Of a stretch of 24,198 bases of DNA, positions 15,871-22,806 are shown one piece after another. Origin of the DNA: JAAXZI01 sp045863575 (lineage in GTDB: Bacteria; Planctomycetota; Phycisphaerae; UBA1845; PWPN01); NCBI GenBank assembly GCA_045863575.1, contig BTUC01000049.1, positions 1 through 24,198 on the forward strand. The letters are read 5' to 3'. A program made the position numbers and the translations under genes. Each line of letters begins with the position of its first letter. Positions within the stretch are counted from its first letter, which is position 1. The notes beneath the pieces are model-generated. The model was not told the DNA's origin and did not search any database. It worked only from the letters and a program-made list of their open reading frames with translations.

Positions 15871-16028
15871 GAGCGGCAACCCTTGGCCGGGCCGCGGATC
15901 ACCGGCCCAAGCAGAACGCCGGCCGAAGCGGCTGGCGCCGAAAGCGGCAAGAGTTTTCCCGATGCGGGGGGCAATGGATGACTTCGGGCGTAGAATCATA
16001 GGTTGCCAGAAGAAGGGATGCATGTCGC

Positions 16029-17603
16029 ATGAACCACGACCCCGATCGCGTCCGGATTCTGCTCGTGGAGGACAACCCGGCGGACGTGCGCCTGCTGCGC
16101 GAGTCGCTGCGCGACAGCCGACGGGAAGACTTTGACCTGATCCATGCCGGCCGGCTCGATGCCGGCCTGAGCATGCTGGCACAGGACAGCATCGATGTCG
16201 TCCTCCTGGATCTCTCTCTGCCCGACGCCCAGGGCCTGGAGACCGTTTCCCGGACCCTGTCCGCGGCGCCGCACATTCCCATCGTGGTCCTGACCGGATT
16301 GGACGATGAGGAGGTGGCCGTCCGCTCTCTTCGCGAAGGTGCCCAGGACTACCTGGTCAAGGGGCACGGGGACGGGCACCTCCTGGTGCGGGCGCTGCGC
16401 TACGCCATCGAGCGGAAGCGCGCCGAACTGGAACACCAGCGGCTGGAGACTCAGCTTCAGAACGCTCAGCGGCTGGAGAGCCTCGGTATCCTGGCCGGAG
16501 GTATCGCCCACGACTTCAATAATCTGCTGACGATCATCACCTGCAACGCTCAATACCTGCGGCAGACCACTACCGCCGGGTCGGCGCAGGTTACGGCCAT
16601 CCAGGACATCGAGACGGCCGCGGCCCACGCCACCGAGATGACCCGCTCGCTGCTGGCCTTCAGCCAGCCCAGCAAGCCACAGGTGCGCCCTATCGATGCC
16701 AATGATCTCATCGGGGAGGTTTACCGCTTCCTGCGCCGCGTGCTGCCCGCCACCATCGAGTTCCGGTTCCAGGCCGATCCGGCGCCCTGCACTATCGCGG
16801 TTGACCCGGGACAGATGCAGCAGGTGCTCATCAATCTCTGCCTGAACGCGCGTGACGCTTTGCCCGCGGGTGGGATCATGGAGTTAGAGACCAGCAGGAC
16901 CAGCCGCGAGGACCTGGCGCCGGGGGTCCAGGCCCAGGCGACCCAGGACGATTACGTGCGCATCCGCGTGCGCGACAACGGGGTGGGCATGGACGCGGAC
17001 ACGCTCCGCCAGATCTTCGACCCATTTTTTACCACCAAGTCCAAAGATCGCGGCACCGGCCTGGGACTGGCCATCGTGTATCGACTGGTCGAGGTCCACA
17101 AGGGCATCATCGACGTGGACAGCCGCCCGGGACAAGGGACGCGCTTCGACGTGTACTTCCCCGCAGCGGCTCCTGAGGAACCGCCGATGAGCGAGCCGAA
17201 GACCGCACGGGCGGACGGCCGGGAGCGCATTCTCATTCTCGACGATGAAGAGATGATCGCCAGCCTGATGCGGACACTGCTGGAAAGCCGCGGCTATTCC
17301 GTGGCCGTCACTACCCGGCCCGAGGAGGCGATCAGGATCGCGGCCGACCCGCAGGAGAAACTCGACCTGGCCATTGTCGACTATCACCTGCCCGGAATGC
17401 GCGGCGATGCCTGCCTGGCCGAACTGCGCCGCGGCCGGCCTGAGCTGGACGCACTGATCGTCACCGGGGATGCCACCGGACTCGGCGAGCTCGAGGATCC
17501 GCACACGCGACTGTTGTCCAAGCCGTTCTCGGCGGAAAAGTTGGGGGAAGTGGTGCGCCAGGTACTGGATTCACGCCAGGCGGTTCATGCGCGCCCCCGC
17601 TGA
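16029..17603 (+). CDS. Hybrid histidine kinase: REC-HisKA-HATPase-REC
   Basis: The 524-residue protein has no membrane segment. A first receiver domain (about 8-122) has the ED pair at 14-15, phosphoacceptor Asp61, Thr89 and Lys111. It is followed by a HisKA helix pair with His161 in GGIAHDFNNLL, an ATPase domain with N-box LNARDAL (272-278), DNGVGM (316-321) and GTGLGL (342-347), and a C-terminal receiver (about 400-515) with DD at 405-406, Asp451, Thr479 and Lys498. All key residues are present. The layout suggests a cytoplasmic relay kinase switched by its first receiver. It lies 158 bases after the membrane kinase in the same direction. Direct phosphotransfer between them is inference. 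Confidence 0.92.
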   Translation: MNHDPDRVRILLVEDNPADVRLLRESLRDSRREDFDLIHAGRLDAGLSMLAQDSIDVVLLDLSLPDAQGLETVSRTLSAAPHIPIVVLTGLDDEEVAVRSLREGAQDYLVKGHGDGHLLVRALRYAIERKRAELEHQRLETQLQNAQRLESLGILAGGIAHDFNNLLTIITCNAQYLRQTTTAGSAQVTAIQDIETAAAHATEMTRSLLAFSQPSKPQVRPIDANDLIGEVYRFLRRVLPATIEFRFQADPAPCTIAVDPGQMQQVLINLCLNARDALPAGGIMELETSRTSREDLAPGVQAQATQDDYVRIRVRDNGVGMDADTLRQIFDPFFTTKSKDRGTGLGLAIVYRLVEVHKGIIDVDSRPGQGTRFDVYFPAAAPEEPPMSEPKTARADGRERILILDDEEMIASLMRTLLESRGYSVAVTTRPEEAIRIAADPQEKLDLAIVDYHLPGMRGDACLAELRRGRPELDALIVTGDATGLGELEDPHTRLLSKPFSAEKLGEVVRQVLDSRQAVHARPR

Positions 17604-17671
17604 GGCAATTGAGCATACAGAGCACGCGAACGTGAGCCTTGGCGGCGACTGCGGGCCGGACACCGCCATGG

Positions 17672-18358
17672 TCAGGGCTCGACAAGCCCCTCCCGGATGG
17701 CGTAACGGGCGAGTTCCACGCGGTCGTGGATGTCCAGCTTGGACATGAGCGATGCCTTCTGCTTATCGGCCGTCTTGTAGCTGATGCCCAGAATGGCGGC
17801 CGCCTCCTTCAGGCTCACGCCCTTGGCCAGCACCCTCAGCAACTCACGCTCCCGAGGGCTTAACATGCGCAGCCGGCTCTTTGGCGGATTCTCCAGCCGG
17901 ATCTCGTTGCCTTGAACCACCAGCCGGCTCATCACGTCTGGAGAGAAATGCACCCGTCCGGCCATCACATTCCGAATGGCCTCGGCCAAGGCGGCGATGC
18001 CGTCGCTCTTGAGCACAAAGCCGTTGGCCTTGACCTTCAGAGCCTGCTCGACGTGCTCGTCGTGTTCGTAGGCCGTCACCAAAATGAACCGTGTTTCCGG
18101 GGCCCGCGAGCGGATGATCTGGATGGCGTCGAAACAGCTCAGGCCGGGCATATCGATATCGATAAGCACCAGGTCAGGCCTGGTCTCAAGCACCTTGGTG
18201 ATCGCCTCATCAGCATTTTCAGCCACTCCGACCACACGGAAATCCTTCTCGCGGGAGAGCATTCCGCTGACGCCGTCGCGGACGAGTCCATGGTCGTCCA
18301 CGACGAGAAGGTTGATCGGGCGGTGAAGATCGGCTGTGGGCTGGGTCATACGACTCAT
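17672..18358 (-). CDS. NarL/LuxR-family response regulator
   Basis: The 228-residue protein has a receiver domain (about 15-132) with DD at 21-22, phosphoacceptor Asp67 in LIDIDMPG, Thr95 and Lys117, then a LuxR-type helix-turn-helix (about 165-225, LSPRERELLRVLAKG through KTADKQKASLMSKLDI). It should bind DNA after phosphorylation and is the only DNA-binding output in this signalling island. I chose the ATG at 18358, which has GAGGA 8 bases upstream, over the upstream frame extension, which is arginine-rich. It converges on the hybrid kinase with 68 bases between stops. A candidate promoter lies about 105 bases upstream. Its pairing with the two kinases is inferred from proximity. Targets are unknown. 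Confidence 0.93.
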   Translation of the reverse strand: MSRMTQPTADLHRPINLLVVDDHGLVRDGVSGMLSREKDFRVVGVAENADEAITKVLETRPDLVLIDIDMPGLSCFDAIQIIRSRAPETRFILVTAYEHDEHVEQALKVKANGFVLKSDGIAALAEAIRNVMAGRVHFSPDVMSRLVVQGNEIRLENPPKSRLRMLSPRERELLRVLAKGVSLKEAAAILGISYKTADKQKASLMSKLDIHDRVELARYAIREGLVEP

Positions 18359-18462
18359 CTTGAGTTTCCTCAAAATCGCGGGACGCCGGAGGGGGCCTTC
18401 ACGACCATATGATATGCGCCTGCTGCGCTCGCGACCAAGACAGGGAGTGACGGCCCATGACC

Positions 18463-18490
18463 AGTATAACCGACGGCTCTGTCGCCGCAA
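18463..18490 (-). promoter_or_regulatory. candidate promoter of the NarL-type regulator
   Basis: Minus-strand TTGCGG (18490-18485) and TATACT (18468-18463) are 16 bases apart. The -10 box matches TATAAT at 5 of 6 positions and the -35 box at 3. The start would lie about 100 bases before the regulator ATG. Confidence 0.3.
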
Positions 18491-18515
18491 GGCAGGTTCT
18501 GCTCAGAACCGCGGC
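18484..18515 (-). terminator. hairpin downstream of the glycosyltransferase, possible terminator
   Basis: GGTTCT-GCTC-AGAACC (18495-18510) is a perfect 6-bp stem, extended after a 6-base bulge by GCCGC (18484-18488) pairing with GCGGC (18511-18515). It starts about 12 bases past the glycosyltransferase stop. There is no T-run, so it is not a canonical intrinsic terminator. It also overlaps the candidate -35 box of the regulator. Confidence 0.25.
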
Positions 18516-18526
18516 ACCGCAACAGA

Positions 18527-19675
18527 TCAGGCGATCCTCGGAACCCGGCTCTCAAGCCGGTCAGTAGCGATCTGCTGGTACAAGCGGACCCAGTTCTCGA
18601 TCCACCGCTCTGGTGTGGCGTGTGCCAGCACCCACGCTCGAGCGCGCTGCCCCATCGCGTCAGCCATCTCCCGGTCCTGCGCCAACGCCTCGATGCCGCG
18701 AGCGATGCAATGCGCCGAGCGGGGTCGAACCAGCCAGCCCGTCTCGCCATGCCGGATCAGGTCTCGGCAACCCGGGACATCAGTAGCCAGGATGGGCAGC
18801 CCTGCAGCCATGGCTTCCAGCAGAGCATTGGGCAGCCCTTCCGTGCGCGAGGGTAAAAGGAAGAGGTCCGCGGACCTGAGCAGTGAGGCCACGTCTGATC
18901 GAGCTCCCAGCAACAGGACGCGGTCCTCCAAAGCGTACTCACGGATGAGCCGCTCGATTTGCGGGCGGTAGTCGCCTTCACCAGCCAGCGCCAGCTTGAG
19001 CGGCCGGCGTTGGGAAGCCAGGGCCACTCCCGCCAGCATCTCCTCAAAGCCTTTAATCGGGTCGAAGCGCCCCACCCACAGGATCAGCAGTTCATTTGAA
19101 TCGACTCCGAGCGCGGCGCGCGGAACCGGGACAGCCGCCTGGATCCGTGCCTCCTCGACAGACCCCCATTCACATCGCAGGCGGCTCATCGGCAGATGGG
19201 CCCACGCGTGCAGATGTTGGATCACAGAGGGAGAGTTACCAACCTCCAGGGCACAGAGTCGGCAGGTGAGGTTGTCCAGGATGAGGTGCCAGCGGCGTTC
19301 GATCTCAACCGTCTGGATCTCGCAGATGATCCGGTGGATGGGTACGCCGGAGAGTGGACCGATCAGCCGGGCGGCGAGGTTGGCGTGGAAGAGCATCGCG
19401 TGCAGCACGTCGGGCGGGTCGGCCCTCAGCAACTGGCGCAGACGCCACAGCGCCGACAGGTCACGTACCGAGCGCGCTCCGCAGGCCAATACGGGAATGC
19501 CCCCCTGCCGGAGGCGTAAGCCCACGGGCCCTTCATCCGCCAGAGAAATCACCCGGGCGCGCACGCAGTCCGGATCCAACCCGGTGGCCAGGCGGTACAA
19601 ATGCAGCGGCACGCCGCCGACTTGAAGATCCGTGATCAGAAAAGTGAGGCGGATGGGTCGAGCCAGGCGTTCCAC
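18527..19675 (-). CDS. GT4-family glycosyltransferase
   Basis: The 382-residue protein has the two Rossmann-like halves of a GT-B enzyme. The N-terminal LITDLQVGGVPLHLYRLA (13-30) is a typical acceptor-side glycine loop. The C-terminal half has LWVGRFDPIKGFEEML (199-214), LAGEGDYRPQIERLI (230-244) and the EX7E motif in EGLPNALLE (Glu279 and Glu287), which marks retaining GT4 enzymes. No membrane segment or signal is seen. The start is GTG with AAGG about 9 bases upstream. It follows murQ after 175 bases of palindromic sequence. Donor and acceptor cannot be told from sequence; lipid, polysaccharide or exopolymer synthesis are all possible. Confidence 0.88.
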   Translation of the reverse strand: MERLARPIRLTFLITDLQVGGVPLHLYRLATGLDPDCVRARVISLADEGPVGLRLRQGGIPVLACGARSVRDLSALWRLRQLLRADPPDVLHAMLFHANLAARLIGPLSGVPIHRIICEIQTVEIERRWHLILDNLTCRLCALEVGNSPSVIQHLHAWAHLPMSRLRCEWGSVEEARIQAAVPVPRAALGVDSNELLILWVGRFDPIKGFEEMLAGVALASQRRPLKLALAGEGDYRPQIERLIREYALEDRVLLLGARSDVASLLRSADLFLLPSRTEGLPNALLEAMAAGLPILATDVPGCRDLIRHGETGWLVRPRSAHCIARGIEALAQDREMADAMGQRARAWVLAHATPERWIENWVRLYQQIATDRLESRVPRIA

Positions 19676-19712
19676 GGGCTACTGCCTTTTCCGGTTGACG
19701 GCTTGCGCATCT

Positions 19713-19786
19713 GTAGCGGTCGGCCTCAGGGCCGGCGGTTCCGGTCACAGGCGAACAGCCGGCAGGACGCCGGCCGCTGCGACCGA
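19713..19786. repeat. palindromic element between murQ and glycosyltransferase
   Basis: Two hairpins lie side by side: CGGCC-TCAG-GGCCG (19721-19734) and GCCGGC-AGGAC-GCCGGC (19758-19774). The flanks can also pair over the whole element, GCGGTCGGC (19716-19724) with GCCGGCCGC (19769-19777) with one G-T pair, or CGGTCG (19717-19722) with CGACCG (19780-19785). This resembles a REP-type dispersed palindrome. It could also end murQ transcription. No second copy of this exact sequence was noticed in the window. Confidence 0.4.
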
Positions 19787-19850
19787 CGAGCTGGAATGGG
19801 CACGGCTTGTCGCTCGCCGCTCTCAGAAGCCCCGCGGGCGTCCCGAGTTC

Positions 19851-20765
19851 TCACGGAGCCTTCGATTCCAGAACGGCCCGCACGCTTCCGTCGTACCGGG
19901 CCAGCAGCAGATCGGCCTGCTCGCGATCCAGGCCCCGCTGGTGCATGACAAGGGCGGTCTTGACCTTGCCCTTCGCTCGCTCGAGCAGCCTCAAAGCCGC
20001 CTGCCGATCTGTGCCCGTAACCATCGAAATAATCCTTGCGCCTCTATCGACCAGCTTGCTACAGGCATACGAGTTCACGTCGACCATGAGATTCTCGTAG
20101 ACCTTGCCGATCTGCACCATGGACAGCGTGGTGATCATGTTGAGCACCATCTTGGTGGCCGTCCCGGCCTTCAGCCGCGTCGAGCCGGTGACCACCTCGG
20201 GGCCGGTGAGCACACGAATGGATACGTCGGCGCCGTCGCCGCACTGCTCCTTCGACACGCACGCGAAAAACACCGTCTTCGCGCCCAGCTCTCTGGCCCG
20301 GGCAATGGCCCCGTGGACAAACGGGGTGGTGCCGCCGGTGGCAATGCCCATGACCACGTCGGCGGCCCCGACGTCGCGTTCGTCTATCGCCGCCGCGCCG
20401 GTTTCGCGGCTGTCCTCGGCGGCTTCGACGCTTCGGAACATGGCCTCCATGCCGCCCGAGATGATCCCCTGCACCATCTTGGGATCGCTCAAAAAGGTAG
20501 GCGGGCATTCCGAGGCATCAATCACGCCCAGCCGCCCGCTGGTGCCCGCACCGACATAGATCAGTCGTCCGCCCGTTCGGAACGCGTTCGTGACCAGTTC
20601 GATGGCTGCCAGGATTTGCTCACGGGCCGCCGCCACCGCGGCGGGAACGGTGGCGTCCTCGGCGTTCATCAGATCAAACGCCTCGCCGGTGGACATGCGG
20701 TCCAGGCCCCTGGAGCGTTCGTTGCGTTGTTCCGTCAGTAAATGCCCGCGATCCTGCATGTACAT
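19851..20765 (-). CDS. murQ: N-acetylmuramic acid 6-phosphate etherase MurQ
   Basis: MurQ cleaves the D-lactyl ether of MurNAc-6-phosphate to give GlcNAc-6-phosphate, the entry step for recycling or using muramic acid. The 304-residue product is of normal length and has the SIS-fold signature VGAGTSGRLGVIDASECPPTF (from residue 71), including Glu86, then AAEDSRE (115-121), GIATGGTTPFV and GPEVVTGSTRLKAGTATKMVLNM. Two ATGs compete, at 20765 and 20759. The second has a better distance to the G-rich tract. A perfect hairpin sits directly upstream of that tract. It lies 102 bases after nuoC but has no functional link to it. With murC, E and F and glmS in the window, it connects wall recycling to synthesis. 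Confidence 0.95.
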   Translation of the reverse strand: MYMQDRGHLLTEQRNERSRGLDRMSTGEAFDLMNAEDATVPAAVAAAREQILAAIELVTNAFRTGGRLIYVGAGTSGRLGVIDASECPPTFLSDPKMVQGIISGGMEAMFRSVEAAEDSRETGAAAIDERDVGAADVVMGIATGGTTPFVHGAIARARELGAKTVFFACVSKEQCGDGADVSIRVLTGPEVVTGSTRLKAGTATKMVLNMITTLSMVQIGKVYENLMVDVNSYACSKLVDRGARIISMVTGTDRQAALRLLERAKGKVKTALVMHQRGLDREQADLLLARYDGSVRAVLESKAP

Positions 20766-20768
20766 CCC

Positions 20769-20785
20769 CCCGCGGCTGCCGCGGG
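20769..20785 (-). promoter_or_regulatory. hairpin at the murQ ribosome-binding site
   Basis: CCCGCGG (20769-20775) and CCGCGGG (20779-20785) form a perfect 7-bp stem with a 3-base loop, a few bases before the first murQ ATG. The G-rich tract that could pair with 16S rRNA lies at the foot of this stem, so folding could limit initiation. Confidence 0.35.
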
Positions 20786-20791
20786 CTTACT

Positions 20792-20854
20792 GCGTGCCAC
20801 TGCTCTGTCAGCAGTGCGGGCCGACCGATCACTGCCCACACGGCAGTGGCACGC
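20792..20854. repeat. double-hairpin palindromic repeat, copy 1 (REP/BIME-like)
   Basis: The ends GCGTGCCACTGC (20792-20803) and GCAGTGGCACGC (20843-20854) are perfect 12-bp complements. Each also lies in a local hairpin: CACTGCT-CTGTC-AGCAGTG (20798-20816) and CACTGCC-CACAC-GGCAGTG (20830-20848). The element can thus form one long stem or two short ones. A related element occurs at 22576-22656. The pair resembles dispersed REP-type units. Confidence 0.6.
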
Positions 20855-20867
20855 GCCGGTTACGCTG

Positions 20868-21392
20868 CTAGGCGCTGTCCCGAGTCACCACCTCGTAGTT
20901 CTCACGTTCGCCCCGCCCGCGCAGGGGGTAATCCTTGCGCAGGGGATAGGATCCGAACCCCTCCCAGGTCAGAATCCGCCGCAGATCGGGGTGGCCCGGG
21001 AAGCGGATGCCGAACATGTCGTACACCTCACGCTCCATCCAGTTGGCCCCTTTCCAGATGCCGGTCACGCTGGGCACCTGCGGATCCGGATCGTTCACGA
21101 AACACTTGACCCACAGCCGATGCTCATGCGTCAGCGAAAGCAGCGAATAGACCACTCCAAAGCGGTCGCGGGCACCGGGGAAGTTGAGGTAATCCACGCA
21201 GGTCACATCGATCAGCTGCTCGAAGCGCGTCCGCTCCTCCTCCTTGAGGAAGCTCATCACCTCGATGAGCCGGTCAGGGGCGACCGTCACGTAAAGCTGG
21301 TCGAACCCTGGGCGATCCAGCAACGGCCGGGGATCAAAAGACATGTCGGCGAACTTCGCTTGCAGTGCCTCGATGGCGGATGACGTGGACAT
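20868..21392 (-). CDS. nuoC: NADH-quinone oxidoreductase subunit C (30 kDa)
   Basis: NuoC is a peripheral-arm subunit of respiratory complex I. The 174-residue protein carries the 30-kDa subunit signature: DVTCVDYLN (62-70), then NWMEREVYDMFGIRFPGHPDLRRIL (from residue 117), and ends with YPLRKDYPLRGRGE (149-162). It is not fused to NuoD, as happens in some bacteria. The ATG lies 2 bases after the nuoB stop. The next gene downstream is murQ rather than nuoD, with a palindromic repeat between, so the rest of complex I must be elsewhere. Confidence 0.95.
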   Translation of the reverse strand: MSTSSAIEALQAKFADMSFDPRPLLDRPGFDQLYVTVAPDRLIEVMSFLKEEERTRFEQLIDVTCVDYLNFPGARDRFGVVYSLLSLTHEHRLWVKCFVNDPDPQVPSVTGIWKGANWMEREVYDMFGIRFPGHPDLRRILTWEGFGSYPLRKDYPLRGRGERENYEVVTRDSA

Positions 21393-21394
21393 GC

Positions 21395-22021
21395 TCAGGT
21401 TCTCACCGTTTCGGCCGTGGTTCGCCCGGCACGCTGCGTCGGGTCGAGGGCCACATCATACGTCGGTTGCACAACCATCTGGTATCCCTTGCCGCGCTGG
21501 GCGCTGGTCCTGATGCCGTCGCGTTCCACCAGCCGCTGGATGGCCATCACACCCTCGATGAGCGTCTCCGGGCGCGGCGGGCAGCCGGGCACATAGACGT
21601 CCACCGGCATGAACTGATCGACTCCCTGCACAACGGCATAAGTATCGAACACGCCGCCCGTGCACGCACAGGCGCCCATGCTGATGACCCACTTCGGCTC
21701 GCACATCTGCTTGTAGATCCGTTGGAGCACGGGCATCATCTTGATGGCCACGCGCCCGGCGCAGATCAGCACGTCCGCCTGGCGGGGACTGAAGCGCATG
21801 GCTTCCGCGCCGAAGCGGGCGATATCATAACGGCTGGCCCCGGTCGCCATCACCTCGATGCCGCAGCAGGCAGTGGCGAATGGCAACGGCCACAACGAGT
21901 ACTTGCGACACCAATTGACGCCATACCGGCGGAAGAAGTCGACCAGCGAATCCAGCCGCGTGGTGAGCACATCGTCCTTGCTCATCGCGTGCGGTGCATA
22001 GGTATGTTTTTCAGCGACCAT
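21395..22021 (-). CDS. nuoB: NADH-quinone oxidoreductase subunit B
   Basis: NuoB carries iron-sulfur cluster N2, the last electron carrier before quinone in complex I. With the ATG at 22021 the product is 208 residues, and the four N2 cysteines are Cys52, Cys53, Cys118 and Cys147. The spacing between them (65 and 29 residues) equals that of E. coli NuoB. Motifs are ATACCGIEVM (50-59), GACACTGG (116-123) and VPGCPPRPE. I chose 22021 because GGAGAGG lies 8 bases upstream. The frame extends to a TTG at 22078, but that segment has no family counterpart. It lies 108 bases after nuoA and 2 bases before nuoC. Confidence 0.96.
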   Translation of the reverse strand: MVAEKHTYAPHAMSKDDVLTTRLDSLVDFFRRYGVNWCRKYSLWPLPFATACCGIEVMATGASRYDIARFGAEAMRFSPRQADVLICAGRVAIKMMPVLQRIYKQMCEPKWVISMGACACTGGVFDTYAVVQGVDQFMPVDVYVPGCPPRPETLIEGVMAIQRLVERDGIRTSAQRGKGYQMVVQPTYDVALDPTQRAGRTTAETVRT

Positions 22022-22078
22022 GGCGAACACCTCTCCGGCTTTCGGCCCATCACGCCCGATGTCGCACCGGATTCCCAA

Positions 22079-22092
22079 CCGGTGTACACCGG
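22079..22092. repeat. perfect 14-base palindrome between nuoA and nuoB
   Basis: CCGGTGTACACCGG is fully self-complementary and lies in the 108-base nuoA-nuoB gap, about 58 bases before the nuoB start. It could be a dimeric protein-binding site or a small hairpin. No promoter boxes were recognised around it. Confidence 0.5.
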
Positions 22093-22129
22093 CTAAAACC
22101 CGAGGCCACTGCCCGACCGAAATAGGCTC

Positions 22130-22552
22130 TCAAGACCAGCGGAAGACACCCTTCCACCAGTCGTATGCGTATCCCACGACCAGGATCCCGAAAAACACCG
22201 CCATGCCCCCGAGCAGGAACGTCTTGTCCACGCCGGGTGGGAGACCCACCTGCTCAGGCCTCAGGGCCGCATCATGAAAAACGGGGGCCCACGGCCACAT
22301 GAACACCACTTCCACATCGAACAGCAGGAAGAGCAAAGCGAGCAGGTAAAACTTCACGTGGAACCGTCGGCGGGCATCCCCGAAAGGCGGCATGCCGGAC
22401 TCATAGGTGTCGTCCTTCACCGGGCCACGTCGACGGGGCCCCAGGGCATGGGCCAGCACCAGGATCACGCCAACCATGACGATCGCCACCAGGATCAACA
22501 CCAGTATGGGGGCATACGGATGAGCTGCCAGGATCATGGCGGAATCTACCAT
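22130..22552 (-). CDS. nuoA: NADH-quinone oxidoreductase subunit A
   Basis: NuoA is a small membrane-arm subunit of complex I next to the quinone site. The 140-residue product has three membrane helices (about 12-36, 66-88 and 110-130), the loop motif YESGMPP (50-56) and the conserved FDVEVVFMWPWA (78-89). I chose the ATG at 22552, which has GGA 7 bases upstream; a TTG at 22558 is the in-frame alternative. It is the first gene of nuoABC and is divergent from glmS. A candidate promoter lies at 22681-22709, which would give a leader of about 120 bases containing a palindromic repeat. Confidence 0.94.
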   Translation of the reverse strand: MVDSAMILAAHPYAPILVLILVAIVMVGVILVLAHALGPRRRGPVKDDTYESGMPPFGDARRRFHVKFYLLALLFLLFDVEVVFMWPWAPVFHDAALRPEQVGLPPGVDKTFLLGGMAVFFGILVVGYAYDWWKGVFRWS

Positions 22553-22575
22553 AACCAATTCCAGTTCCGAAGTTT

Positions 22576-22656
22576 GTGCGCCGCTGCGGTGTCAGCGGGG
22601 TCCAAGACCACGCGGGTCCTGCTTTGTTCCTAACACTGCTCACGGAGCAGTGGCAC
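22576..22656. repeat. double-hairpin palindromic repeat, copy 2 (degenerate)
   Basis: This stretch has the layout of the element at 20792-20854: a first hairpin CCGCTG-CGGTGT-CAGCGG (22581-22598) preceded by GTGCG, then a second hairpin CACTGCT-CACGG-AGCAGTG (22634-22652) followed by GCAC. The second stem is identical in its arms to the first hairpin of copy 1. The loops CTGTCAGC (copy 1) and GTGTCAGC (copy 2) also align. The spacer between hairpins is 35 bases here and 13 in copy 1. Confidence 0.5.
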
Positions 22657-22680
22657 ACCCAGAGGATCCGGTCCACTGAG

Positions 22681-22709
22681 AGTGTAAGTGGAGTCACCGG
22701 GCACTTCAA
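22681..22709 (-). promoter_or_regulatory. candidate nuoA promoter
   Basis: Minus-strand TTGAAG (22709-22704) and TACACT (22686-22681) are 17 bases apart, each matching the sigma70 consensus at 4 of 6 positions. The -35 box lies across one arm of the inverted repeat at 22698-22731, which could therefore act as an operator. Confidence 0.3.
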
Positions 22710-22731
22710 GAAACATTTCACGAAGTGCCCG
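22698..22731. repeat. 10-bp inverted repeat upstream of nuoA
   Basis: CGGGCACTTC (22698-22707) and GAAGTGCCCG (22722-22731) are exact complements around a 14-base loop. No T-run follows on either strand. The left arm overlaps the candidate nuoA -35 box. Confidence 0.5.
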
Positions 22732-22764
22732 CCCTGCCGAATCTGCCCCGAACCCAAGGGGGAT

Positions 22765-22806
22765 TTGATTGGCGTTTGCCGATGGTCGATAATTCCGGCG
22801 AACGCC
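22765..22806 (+). promoter_or_regulatory. glmS promoter overlapped by an inverted repeat
   Basis: TTGATT (22765-22770) and GATAAT (22788-22793) are 17 bases apart and match the consensus boxes at 4 and 5 of 6 positions. GGCGTTTGCCG (22771-22781) and CGGCGAACGCC (22796-22806) form an 11-bp inverted repeat with one G-T pair. It begins right after the -35 box and is centred on the -10 box. The placement fits an operator, and the right arm would also start the transcript. The leader would be about 60 bases. Confidence 0.5.

Noticed and set aside
17604..17671. Bidirectional terminator between the hybrid kinase and the response regulator
   Set aside because: Only a weak GGCGG/CCGCC pairing with a 17-base loop and no T-run could be drawn.
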